Shown: positions 7,883 to 15,746 of the stretch, in pieces
Position numbering within the stretch: position 1 is the stretch's first letter
Layout: each line of letters opens with the position of its first letter
From: Thiocapsa sp. UBA6158
Lineage (GTDB): Bacteria; Pseudomonadota; Gammaproteobacteria; Chromatiales; Chromatiaceae
Assembly (NCBI RefSeq): GCF_002423035.1
Contig: NZ_DIUM01000135.1
Coordinates: 4,041-68,040 of the forward strand
Direction of reading: 5' to 3'
Length of the DNA: 64,000 nt
Notes under the pieces: generated by a model
Database searches by the model: none
The model's input: the letters and a program-made list of their open reading frames with translations, nothing else
Told to the model about the DNA's origin: nothing
Made by a program: the position numbers and the translations under genes

Positions 7883-10195
7883 TCACTTGTTGACCGTCGC
7901 GCCCTCCTCATCCAGGAGGTTCTTCGCACGCAGGCCCAGGTCGGCGGCCTTCACCTGGTACTGCCACCACTGATTGGCCCAGAGCATGGCGTTCTGCCAG
8001 TCGGCCTTGGCGGCGGCATCCTCGGATTTCTTCTTGGACTCTTGTGCGAATCCGAGCTGGTCGGTCGCATCCTCCACGAGCGCGACTGCGATCGGGAAGT
8101 CCTGGAAGTTTCGAGCCGTGATGTAGGCGACGACCTGGTCGATGACTGCTTGGGTCTCGAGGTTGGTCTTGACCTGGGTGTCGTAGTCGGCTTGCGAATA
8201 CAGAGTCCCTTCGACCATCGAGACCTCGGTTGCCTGATAGCCCTTCGGACGGACCAAGAGATAACCCTGCATCTCCAGATGCAACGCGGAGCAGAACTCC
8301 GTGCAGTAGTAGGGGAAGACGCCTTCCTCGTCGGCGACGAAGCTGAACGAGGCGGTCTTTCCGGGCTCGATCGAGAGGTTCACGTTTTGCCCGTAGAGGG
8401 CGAATCCATGCACCTGGTCCTGGGCACGCTCGAGGTTGGTGAGGTGCAGATGGATCTGATCGCCGACCTCTGCCTCGATGATCTCGGGTGTGATGTGCGA
8501 GCGAATCACGGTGCCCATCACGCGCGTCGTGCAATTGCCGTCTGCATCGCAAGTCCGTTCGGTGGTCTCGCGGCCGGCACGGGTCCGATTCGGATGCACT
8601 TCATCGGTGCGACTGTTCCAACCCGATTTGTAACGCACGGCGGGCTGCAGCTTCTCGGCACGGATCGCGGCTGCATAGTGGGGCTCGCCGAGCGGCAAGG
8701 GCATGTCGTAGAGGAGCTGCATCTTGTCGCCGCTGATGTCGATCAGCTGATGGTTCTGCGGATGCAGCGGGCCGACAGGCTGATGACGATCGATCGAGAG
8801 CTTGTTGAGGGCCACCAGATACTTGCCCTGCGGGTTGACGGTGTCGCCCTCCATCGTCATGAGGTGACCGATGTTGTAATGGATCGACAGCTTGTCGAGA
8901 ACCTTGCCTTCACAGTAGTCGTATTTCGCGACTTGCGAGTCCACATACAGCGAGGTGTAGGCGACGCAGGGTTTGGAGTCGAACTGTGTGTGCAGCGGGC
9001 CTAGGCCCAGATTCACCTGAGTATGGAGCGCCGCCTGCATCGGAATGATCGGCACGCCGTAGGGATCCTTGCCCTCGAAGTTGCCCTCCTCGATGGCCTT
9101 CATGATCTTCTCGAAGCTGTAGACCGAGACATGGCTGTCGAGCTTGCCCGCAACGATGATGAACTTGCCGTCCGGAGTGACGTCCACCCCGTGTGGACTC
9201 TTGGGTTCGGGAACCAGGTAGATCAGGCCCTCGGCGATCGCTTGCTCCATCGGGATGAAGTACATCCCCTTCTCTTGCTTGACCTTGCCGGCCTTCACCA
9301 GTTCCTCGGCCTTCTTCCAATTGGTCACGTGCAGGAAGTCGGTGTCCTTGGAGGAGCACCCGGCCTCGAAGGGCGGGCGTCCGCGCTCGATACCGCCCAC
9401 ATAGCGTTCGGTACAGAATGAGTTGGTAAAACCCCAGCCGTAACTGTCCTTCTTGCCTGCATCGGAGAGATCCTGACTGTAGGGGCCGAGCTCGAGCGTG
9501 AAGGAGTTTTCGGGCGCGATGCGGCCCTTCTCCTTATTGAAGCTCCAATAGGTGAGGCCGCCGCGGTACTTTTCGTTGAACTCCTCCAGCGGCACGAAAC
9601 CGTCGTCGAGGAGCGGGGCAGCGTATTGCGCCGCTTCCATGACGTATTCGGTATTCGGCGTCACGAAAGCGCCGCCGTGCGAGGACTTGAAGAAAGGGTT
9701 GACGACGATCTGCTTGGTTTCGAAGTCGTGCAGATCGATCACCGCGATGCGCGGGTTGGCCTTGTCGTTGATGAAGACGAATTTAGCGTCGTAATCGCCG
9801 TCGGTCTCGGACATCGCGGGGTGATGGGTGTCGCCGTAGACCAGATCCTTTCCGCGTGTACGACCCTGAGCAAGGACCGCCTTGGACTCGTCGTCGAAGC
9901 CGTAACCCTGCCAGGGCTCGGGCGTGAAGACGCCGATATATTTCAGCAGCCGCATCGAGGGGATCCCGTAGACGATCACCTGCCCGGACTGTCCGCCGGA
10001 GGCAAAGACCACGAACTCGTCGCGTCCGCCCGTCGGAACATAGGTCTTGGCCGCGGCGAGAAGATCCTTCTCGGTCAGGCCGCGTCGATCCATGACGTCC
10101 TTCAGGGTGTCTTCGGACCAGGCGGCGCCTGCGGCCCCGAGTCCGAGGATGACCCCTGTGGCGAGGGTCGTCAGACGATGTGCTCTTTTGTTCAT
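7883..10195 (-). CDS. nosZ: Nitrous oxide reductase NosZ, clade II type
   Basis: 770-residue precursor of the copper enzyme that reduces N2O to N2 in the periplasm. The signal peptide (MNKRAHRLTTLATG...AAGAAWS) has no twin-arginine motif, so export is by Sec, as in clade II enzymes. The N-terminal beta-propeller carries CuZ His motifs (DTHHPAMS, FKSSHGGAF). The C-terminal cupredoxin domain has the CuA motif YYCTEFCSALHLEMQGY (about residue 628-644). There is no fused cytochrome domain. The ATG follows an AGGAGG ribosome-binding site; upstream in-frame ATGs are ignored for that reason. No nosR is present, as expected for clade II. Confidence 0.97.
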   Translation of the reverse strand: MNKRAHRLTTLATGVILGLGAAGAAWSEDTLKDVMDRRGLTEKDLLAAAKTYVPTGGRDEFVVFASGGQSGQVIVYGIPSMRLLKYIGVFTPEPWQGYGFDDESKAVLAQGRTRGKDLVYGDTHHPAMSETDGDYDAKFVFINDKANPRIAVIDLHDFETKQIVVNPFFKSSHGGAFVTPNTEYVMEAAQYAAPLLDDGFVPLEEFNEKYRGGLTYWSFNKEKGRIAPENSFTLELGPYSQDLSDAGKKDSYGWGFTNSFCTERYVGGIERGRPPFEAGCSSKDTDFLHVTNWKKAEELVKAGKVKQEKGMYFIPMEQAIAEGLIYLVPEPKSPHGVDVTPDGKFIIVAGKLDSHVSVYSFEKIMKAIEEGNFEGKDPYGVPIIPMQAALHTQVNLGLGPLHTQFDSKPCVAYTSLYVDSQVAKYDYCEGKVLDKLSIHYNIGHLMTMEGDTVNPQGKYLVALNKLSIDRHQPVGPLHPQNHQLIDISGDKMQLLYDMPLPLGEPHYAAAIRAEKLQPAVRYKSGWNSRTDEVHPNRTRAGRETTERTCDADGNCTTRVMGTVIRSHITPEIIEAEVGDQIHLHLTNLERAQDQVHGFALYGQNVNLSIEPGKTASFSFVADEEGVFPYYCTEFCSALHLEMQGYLLVRPKGYQATEVSMVEGTLYSQADYDTQVKTNLETQAVIDQVVAYITARNFQDFPIAVALVEDATDQLGFAQESKKKSEDAAAKADWQNAMLWANQWWQYQVKAADLGLRAKNLLDEEGATVNK

Positions 10196-10250
10196 GTGTC
10201 CTCCTACGGTGCCATTGAACGAGATCTCGAACCGGTCAGTCGACCTGCTC

Positions 10251-10292
10251 AAGCTAGCAAAAGGCTCCGAGGAGAAACTTGATTCATGTCAA
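10251..10292 (-). promoter_or_regulatory. FNR/Dnr-type box and class II promoter of nosZ
   Basis: TTGATTCATGTCAA at 10279-10292 matches the FNR/Dnr consensus half-sites (TTGAT...GTCAA). Reading toward nosZ, a -10-like TAGCTT lies at 10256-10251, which places the box at about -41.5 from a start site near 10244, the classic activator position. This suggests induction by low oxygen or nitrogen oxides. Confidence 0.75.
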
Positions 10293-10308
10293 ATCCTGCA
10301 GGCGGTGC

Positions 10309-10318
10309 GTGATATCAC
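10309..10318. promoter_or_regulatory. Perfect palindrome GTGATATCAC in the nosZ/DUF302 divergent region
   Basis: A 10 bp perfect palindrome, flanked as GC...AC, lies 17 bp upstream of the nosZ FNR-type box and between the divergent nosZ and DUF302 genes. It could be a regulator site, but no family can be named. Confidence 0.35.
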
Positions 10319-10324
10319 ACACCT

Positions 10325-10349
10325 TTGAACTGCGCCGGACGTGGTTTAG
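10325..10349. repeat. Collapsed REPIN-like copy (two ends fused, 25 bp)
   Basis: TTGAACTGCGCC (10325-10336) is directly followed by GGACGTGGTTTAG (10337-10349). These are a left and a right end of the repeat family without the usual core, consistent with an internal deletion. It lies in the nosZ-DUF302 intergenic region. Confidence 0.6.
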
Positions 10350-10475
10350 CTGCGGTGACATGCCGTGCGCTCGACGGCTGGATTGGCTTGGCGAGGGCCG
10401 TGTTGTGGTCCGGCAAGAATAGTAGAATATGCTAATATTTTAAGTGGGGCTAAGTTCAATGCGGAGGTTTCGGCG

Positions 10476-10949
10476 ATGTCCACGCGATACGGTCTGTCGG
10501 TTTCCTGCGTCGGTCTGCTCATGCTACTGGCCGGCTGCTCCATGGGCTCATTGTTCATCCATGAGCAGCGCAGCCCTTACGACTTCGATGCCACGGTGGC
10601 GAAGGTCGTGGAGAACGCACACGCAAGAGGTTGGATCGTCCCGCAAACATTCGACTTTCAGAAGTCTCTGGTAGCCCATCATCAGCGGGATCCCGGACGG
10701 ATGAAGGTCATCAAGCTCTGCTCGCCCGAGCTGGCGTCGCGGATGTTTGCCCATGATGACTCGAAGTTCGTGTCCGTGATGGCGCCATGTTCCATCTCCG
10801 TGTACGAGAAGTCCGACGGTCGGACCTATCTCGCCGCGATGGATATGGCTCTGATGTCGAAGCTGATGGGGGGTGAGGTCGGACCGGTGCTTGCGGAGAT
10901 CGCGGATGAAGACGCCGCGATCATCGGTTTCGCTTCGGTCGATCGATGA
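10476..10949 (+). CDS. DUF302 family lipoprotein
   Basis: 157 residues. The signal peptide ends in a lipobox (LLAGC, about residue 21), followed by a DUF302-type fold (SPYDFDATVAKVVENAHARGW, KLCSPELASRMFA, APCSISVYEKSDGRTYLAAMD). Proteins of this family are small envelope proteins of unknown function, frequent near sulfur and redox genes. The ATG has a GGAGG site 10 nt upstream. It is divergent from nosZ; an AT-rich stretch at about 10423-10440 may be its promoter. Confidence 0.8.
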   Translation: MSTRYGLSVSCVGLLMLLAGCSMGSLFIHEQRSPYDFDATVAKVVENAHARGWIVPQTFDFQKSLVAHHQRDPGRMKVIKLCSPELASRMFAHDDSKFVSVMAPCSISVYEKSDGRTYLAAMDMALMSKLMGGEVGPVLAEIADEDAAIIGFASVDR

Positions 10950-11050
10950 GAGGTTGCTGGATGCGCGGCCTCCGAGGATGTTCTCGGTACCGCGCATCCA
11001 TGTCGCTCAGGTGGGGAATGACAATAGGACGATAGTGACTGTCGCCCGCG

Positions 11051-13441
11051 TCAGTCCGATGCCTGGTCCGGCGTCTCTTGCGGTTCCGCGGCATCTGCCG
11101 GAGTCGGTTCGGTTTCCGGCTCTAGTTCCGGCTCGGGTTCGGGCAGGGGCTCCTCGGCAAGCGGCTCTGCCGTTTCGGTCGTGACCGTCTCTTCGGAAAC
11201 GACGGCCTCCTCGGCACCGGACGCCGCCTCCTGCGTGGCGTCGGCGGGAGGTGCGGTCTCCTCGACGACGCCCGACATCTGCTGAAGCTGTGCCCAACCA
11301 CGCGCGACATGCCCTTCTCGCCAGAGCAAGAGAAGTACACCGAGTAGGACGAGGAGCACGAGATAGAGTCTCCAGGGACGGCGCTTCTCGGCGAAGGGAT
11401 CGATGAGTGAATACTCCGAGCCGCGAGGACGCTCGGCGAGGCGAGTGAGGCTGGCGCCGAAGGGGATGTTGATCTTTGCCGAGCTGTTGATCGCCCAGCC
11501 GTTGCCGTCCAGGAGCGGCCCGAGATTGCGCGCGCGCAACTTCAGGTACGCGAGCAGCATCGAGGGTCCGGAGATCGCGAGGATCACCCCGAGCACGGCG
11601 AGCGGGATCTGCCACCAGGCAAGGTTGAGCAGACTGGCCAGCACCGTCGCCAGGGCGGTGCCGATTGCACCGACGGCGAGACCCAGCGCGGCGAAGATAC
11701 CGGCGAACTTGGCGATGTCGAAACCGCTTGCTGCGGGAGCCGCCGCCGGACCTGCGGTTGCGGCCTCGGCAAGGCCCTTGCCGGCGGTCTCGTCGACCGC
11801 CTTGTCGCGCTCGCCGGCGAATTTCTCGATCTGCTCCGAGACCATCCGTGCGATGCGCTTGTAGGGTCTCCAGAAGGCCTCGCCGACGCCGATCGGCTGC
11901 TCCACGATCTTCGTGACCGTGGCATCCCAGTCGCGGCCATGTCGGTCATAGAAGATGCCGTTGCGCCCGACCATCAGGTTGTCGGCATGGCCGCCGGTCA
12001 TCGCGGCGACGATGCTCATGGTCTCGGTCCCGCCGCGACGCACGCAGTGGCAGTAGGCGAGATAGGTGCGGCTGAGCGAGGCCATCGCACTGTGTGCGTC
12101 GATGTCCTTGACCTGAATACAAAGCTCGCAGCTGCGGCCGTCCAGGAAGAGTGTGCCGGCCTGAAAGATCGCCTTCTTGTCGCCCGAGTAGAAATCCGTC
12201 AAACAGACGAAGTTGTTCAGCAGGGTAAAGAGGTATCGGTAGTAATGCACCAGCCGATCCACCAGGACGATGGCGTCGACGGCCTCGGCGAGCTTGAGAT
12301 CCTCCTCGATGAGCATGCGGATCGCCGATTCGGTCCCGTCGGAGAGCAGCTCGCGCACTCGCAGGATCCCCAGCGGATCAACCGCGGCACCCTGCATGCG
12401 GGCCATCCAGGCGGCATTGGCGGCGAACCGCCGACGGATATCGAGCCACTCGGTCTCGGTCAGCTCCTGGTGCGGACCGAGCAGCGTGTTGACGACACGG
12501 TCGCGAAATTCACGCAGTGCCGCCGACCACGCCGGATTGACGCCTTGGTCGAGCGGAAGCGCGCGCTTCGCCTCGATCCGGGCGATCGGGAAGGCGGCAA
12601 TGTCGTCCGTGCCCTCGGACAGTTCTCGCACGGAGACCGCCAGATAGGCCGCTTCGCTCGGATTCAAGGCGCCGGCCGCGTTGCGGTCGTACTCGGCGAG
12701 TCGGGTCCGGGTGAAGAAGTCGTCGATCTTGGCCTTGACGGCATCGACGGCGTGCCTCGCCGATTCGGTCGCCTCGCCGAGCGGGAGCAGATTGGCGGGA
12801 TCCGCCTCGGCCTCGGCCCACCAATCGGAATAGGCGCGCGCCTCGGTGAAGAAGTGCTCGCACAGCTCGGGGGAGATGCCCTGTGCGCCGCTGCGGTCGG
12901 TCACGCTGCCGACGCAGGTGATGATGTCGGCGATGGCGCGGGCGATCTCGGGATCTGTCGCCGAAGCGGGGGGGACGACACCGTCGCCGTTGAAGCGCGC
13001 GGTGGCGAAGATCTTTCCGGTATCGGCGGTGTCCTCGGCCGTGATGACCACCGCGTCGGGCTTGCCGAGGTTGGCGAGGATGTTCCGGGCCGACTCCAGC
13101 ACGCGGCGCCCCTCGTCCGTCTCGGTGTTGATGACCGAGAGCGGGAGCACGGACTCGCCCTTGACGAGATCGTCCGGGTTCTTCAAGGCGCGGCAGGTCC
13201 AATCGGCCGCGGCCAGGATCTCGGGCACGCGGATGCGTCCGTCCTCGTCCGTGTCGAGCAGGGCCAGGGTGTGGGTGTCGAGCTCGAGTCCGGTGGTCGG
13301 GCAGCTCAAGGCGGCCCAGAGCTTTTGATCCAGCTCGGCGAGATGACAGACGTCTGCGCCGGTTTCGATGCGGACTTGGTCGAAACCGCCGAGGCGATGG
13401 AAACGCCAGCGGAAGTCGCGGGCGCGATCGGATCTGGCCAT
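11051..13441 (-). CDS. Large membrane protein with EF-hand loops, unknown function
   Basis: 796 residues, not recognised as a named family. Residues 63-74 (DTDEDGRIRVPE) fit a complete EF-hand calcium loop. A second, degenerate loop (DRNAAGALNPSE) occurs near residue 255. The middle is helical and cytoplasmic-looking, with Cys-containing CELCIQVKD and CHCVRRGG segments. Two or three membrane segments lie at about residues 575-635 and one at about 688-705. The last 80 residues are a Glu/Pro-rich, low-complexity tail. The ATG at 13441 has AGGAG 8 nt upstream; an ATG 30 bp further upstream lacks one. It stands alone between DUF302 and cbiX. Confidence 0.8.
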   Translation of the reverse strand: MARSDRARDFRWRFHRLGGFDQVRIETGADVCHLAELDQKLWAALSCPTTGLELDTHTLALLDTDEDGRIRVPEILAAADWTCRALKNPDDLVKGESVLPLSVINTETDEGRRVLESARNILANLGKPDAVVITAEDTADTGKIFATARFNGDGVVPPASATDPEIARAIADIITCVGSVTDRSGAQGISPELCEHFFTEARAYSDWWAEAEADPANLLPLGEATESARHAVDAVKAKIDDFFTRTRLAEYDRNAAGALNPSEAAYLAVSVRELSEGTDDIAAFPIARIEAKRALPLDQGVNPAWSAALREFRDRVVNTLLGPHQELTETEWLDIRRRFAANAAWMARMQGAAVDPLGILRVRELLSDGTESAIRMLIEEDLKLAEAVDAIVLVDRLVHYYRYLFTLLNNFVCLTDFYSGDKKAIFQAGTLFLDGRSCELCIQVKDIDAHSAMASLSRTYLAYCHCVRRGGTETMSIVAAMTGGHADNLMVGRNGIFYDRHGRDWDATVTKIVEQPIGVGEAFWRPYKRIARMVSEQIEKFAGERDKAVDETAGKGLAEAATAGPAAAPAASGFDIAKFAGIFAALGLAVGAIGTALATVLASLLNLAWWQIPLAVLGVILAISGPSMLLAYLKLRARNLGPLLDGNGWAINSSAKINIPFGASLTRLAERPRGSEYSLIDPFAEKRRPWRLYLVLLVLLGVLLLLWREGHVARGWAQLQQMSGVVEETAPPADATQEAASGAEEAVVSEETVTTETAEPLAEEPLPEPEPELEPETEPTPADAAEPQETPDQASD

Positions 13442-13608
13442 TCGATGCTGCTCCTTGGAGTGTTGTCTCATCGGGAACTATGGACCGCAATCCGAAAGAT
13501 GCCAATCCGGGCGTCTTGGTCGATGCCTTGGGCCCGAACGGTGACGGGCGTCGTATCGGGCGCTTGGATGCTTCGGCAAGGATTGTTCCTCCACAGCCTC
13601 TCCGGAGC

Positions 13609-14475
13609 CTAGGCTTCGTGGTCAGTCCGAGCCGTAGACGCCGCATCCGTCTCGGCCAACCGTGCCGTCAGGATATCGAGCAGTCGGGGGTGACCGCCGA
13701 CCAGCGCGGACGGATGGACGCGAAAGCCCGGGTGATCGCGCTCGACCGAGTGACAGATCTCGGCGATATCGCCGCTCGGACCGGCATGTCGTCCGGGCGA
13801 CAGGAACAACATGGAGAGGATGACCGGGGTCGAGACGTCCTGCGTAGCGAGTGCGCGCAGACGATCCTCCAGAAGTTCTCCATTGAAGTCGTACTCCGCT
13901 CCGGGACGCCGCTCCATCACAGCCTCGCCGAGTTCGACTCGAGGCCCGGAGTCGTCGGCGAGGCGCCGCGCCAACTGCCGGGCAAGCCAACGCCGCACCT
14001 CGGTCACGGCGGGGATGGGTGAGCCGTGGTCGACCAGTAAGATTCGACGCGGGGCGACGCCCTGCTCGGCGGCGCTCTCCCGAATCCGCTCCAGAAGGAT
14101 TTCGACCAAGTCGGGCTCACCCTCCGGCAAGGGGCAGAGTGCTCGCGCAATCCGGACCTCGAAGGGGCCGAAATCATCCTGCAGGGTCGCGACGCGCTCC
14201 GGGACATAGTCGCTGATGGCCCGGCTCGGGCCGAAGAAGAGCGGGAGGATCAAGAAACGCCGGGCGTCCTCGTCCAGGCGACGACGCAGAAAGGACTCGA
14301 AGGTGTCGGCGGGTTGCCCGTGCAGTTCGCTCGGTGGGATTCGGTCCGAGTGTAGAAGGGAGACGGGGTGGACGGTCTCGCCGAGACGCTCGGCGAGACT
14401 GCTCGCGATCCGCCTCAGACTCAGCGTGGAATCGGCGCGCTTGGAGCCGTTGTCGATCAGCAGGATATCGCGCAT
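13609..14475 (-). CDS. CbiX/SirB-type cobalto- or ferrochelatase
   Basis: 288 residues with two chelatase half-domains of the CbiX family. The N-terminal half starts MRDILLIDNGSKR and contains LILPLFFGPSRAISDYVPE. The C-terminal half contains LLVDHGSPIPAVTEVR and LSMLFLSPGRHAGPSGDI. Such enzymes insert Co2+ or Fe2+ into sirohydrochlorin for cobalamin or sirohaem synthesis. The typical His of the first half is replaced by an Asn-Gly in this copy (DNGSKR against the usual DHGSR). Metal preference cannot be told from the sequence. The ATG at 14475 was chosen for the conserved start. Confidence 0.75.
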   Translation of the reverse strand: MRDILLIDNGSKRADSTLSLRRIASSLAERLGETVHPVSLLHSDRIPPSELHGQPADTFESFLRRRLDEDARRFLILPLFFGPSRAISDYVPERVATLQDDFGPFEVRIARALCPLPEGEPDLVEILLERIRESAAEQGVAPRRILLVDHGSPIPAVTEVRRWLARQLARRLADDSGPRVELGEAVMERRPGAEYDFNGELLEDRLRALATQDVSTPVILSMLFLSPGRHAGPSGDIAEICHSVERDHPGFRVHPSALVGGHPRLLDILTARLAETDAASTARTDHEA

Positions 14476-14668
14476 GGTGTGGTCTTGTCGTCGGGGTTGG
14501 TCAGGTTGCATGCCGTATGAGATGGGGTGGCGTAGGGTTCCGCTCAAATCCGATTGATGATCCGACCAGCCGTCGGATCGACAGGGACATGCTCGGGTCG
14601 ATTCCGGGTCCTAAACGGAAGTTGACTGGATCGTCGGCAACAGGTCCGGGCGGGTTTCGCCCGAGAGG

Positions 14669-15430
14669 TCAGTGTCCACGCAGGACGAATCGGTCGAAAG
14701 ACGCGGGATTGATTGCGCCGGCAAGCTGCGCGAGAGGGATTGCAGAGGGACTAAGCAGAGGATCCAGGGCGTGTCGAGTCTCGCAGGCCTGAACGGCATA
14801 TCGCCGCACACCCTGTTGGGCGAGCGCGGCGGCGAGCGTCGCGAGATCGAGCGCGGTCCACTGCGGCATGACGGTGGTGCGGACCTCCAGCTGAACACCC
14901 GAGGCTTGGATCAACGACAGGCTCTCCCATGCCGCCTCGCCGGATTGCGGAATGCCCGTAATGGCCGGATAGCCCTCGGGCAACGCCTTGATGTCGAGGG
15001 CCACCCAATCCAGGAGCGGTAAGAGGCGTGCCAAACGTTTCGGCACGGACCCCGCGGTGTGCAGACCGACCTTGAACCCGAGCCCCCGAACCTCGGTCAT
15101 GGCCGCAGGCAGTGCGGACTGGAGGGTCGGCTCGCCGCCGCTGAAGACGACGGCGTCGAGCAGCCCGCGGCGACGCTCGAGGAATGCGCTGATCTGCGAC
15201 CAAGCGATGACCGGGGTGGCGCTCGGGTCGATCAAGGCGCCGTTCTGGCAGTAGCGACAGCGCCAAGGACAGCCTTGGAGGAAGACGACCGCAGCGAGCT
15301 CGCCGGGGTAGTCGATCGTCGTGAGTGGAACGAAGCCGCCGATCCGCAATGGTCCCGCGTCGGCCGAGTCTGCGACGTCGGAAGAGATCGGCAGATCGAG
15401 ATCGCTCGGGAAGGGCATTTGTCGAGACAT
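14669..15430 (-). CDS. nrdG: Anaerobic ribonucleotide reductase activating protein NrdG (radical SAM)
   Basis: 253 residues. The radical-SAM cluster motif CPWRCRYC (C54, C58, C61) and the GGEP motif (FSGGEP) are intact. The N-terminal IGGFVPLTTIDYPGELAAVVF segment is typical of the NrdG group found next to archaeal-type NrdD. It uses S-adenosylmethionine to generate the glycyl radical on NrdD. It lies just downstream of the separate glycyl-radical gene (39 bp), in one operon with nrdD. Confidence 0.92.
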   Translation of the reverse strand: MSRQMPFPSDLDLPISSDVADSADAGPLRIGGFVPLTTIDYPGELAAVVFLQGCPWRCRYCQNGALIDPSATPVIAWSQISAFLERRRGLLDAVVFSGGEPTLQSALPAAMTEVRGLGFKVGLHTAGSVPKRLARLLPLLDWVALDIKALPEGYPAITGIPQSGEAAWESLSLIQASGVQLEVRTTVMPQWTALDLATLAAALAQQGVRRYAVQACETRHALDPLLSPSAIPLAQLAGAINPASFDRFVLRGH

Positions 15431-15469
15431 GGGTGCGGCGGGTCGACGGGCTCGAGTCGGCTCGAAGAC

Positions 15470-15661
15470 CTAGGCGGCTGCGCGGCGCTCGTGGCGGATC
15501 GCCGATCCGGTGGGCGCCTCGTTGAAGTAGCAGCGCTCGGCGTGCTCGGCGCGCTTGCCGACGTTGAAGGCCGAGACCGGGCGGTGGTAGCCCATGACGC
15601 GGGTCCAGACCTCGCAACGGGTGCGTTCTTCGGTCTTCAGCTCGATGGTTGGGTTGGTCAT
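15470..15661 (-). CDS. nrdD: Separate glycyl-radical domain of anaerobic ribonucleotide reductase
   Basis: 63 residues whose middle (RCEVWTRVMGYHRPVSAFN and GKRAEHAER) is the C-terminal glycyl-radical region of NrdD. The radical Gly is expected in VMGYHRP. In most NrdD proteins this is joined to the Zn-knuckle; here the large subunit stops after its CPVC knuckle and this segment is a separate gene 85 bp downstream. The ATG at 15661 has an AGGAG ribosome-binding site 7 nt away, arguing for genuine independent translation rather than a sequencing error. It is transcribed between nrdD and nrdG. Confidence 0.85.
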   Translation of the reverse strand: MTNPTIELKTEERTRCEVWTRVMGYHRPVSAFNVGKRAEHAERCYFNEAPTGSAIRHERRAAA

Positions 15662-15746
15662 GGTCTCGCTCCTGATGTCGTTTCGAATGATGGTGTGTGG
15701 TGTTGGTCTGTCGAGCGGCCGAGCGTTTGGTGATCCCGTGCTCGAG

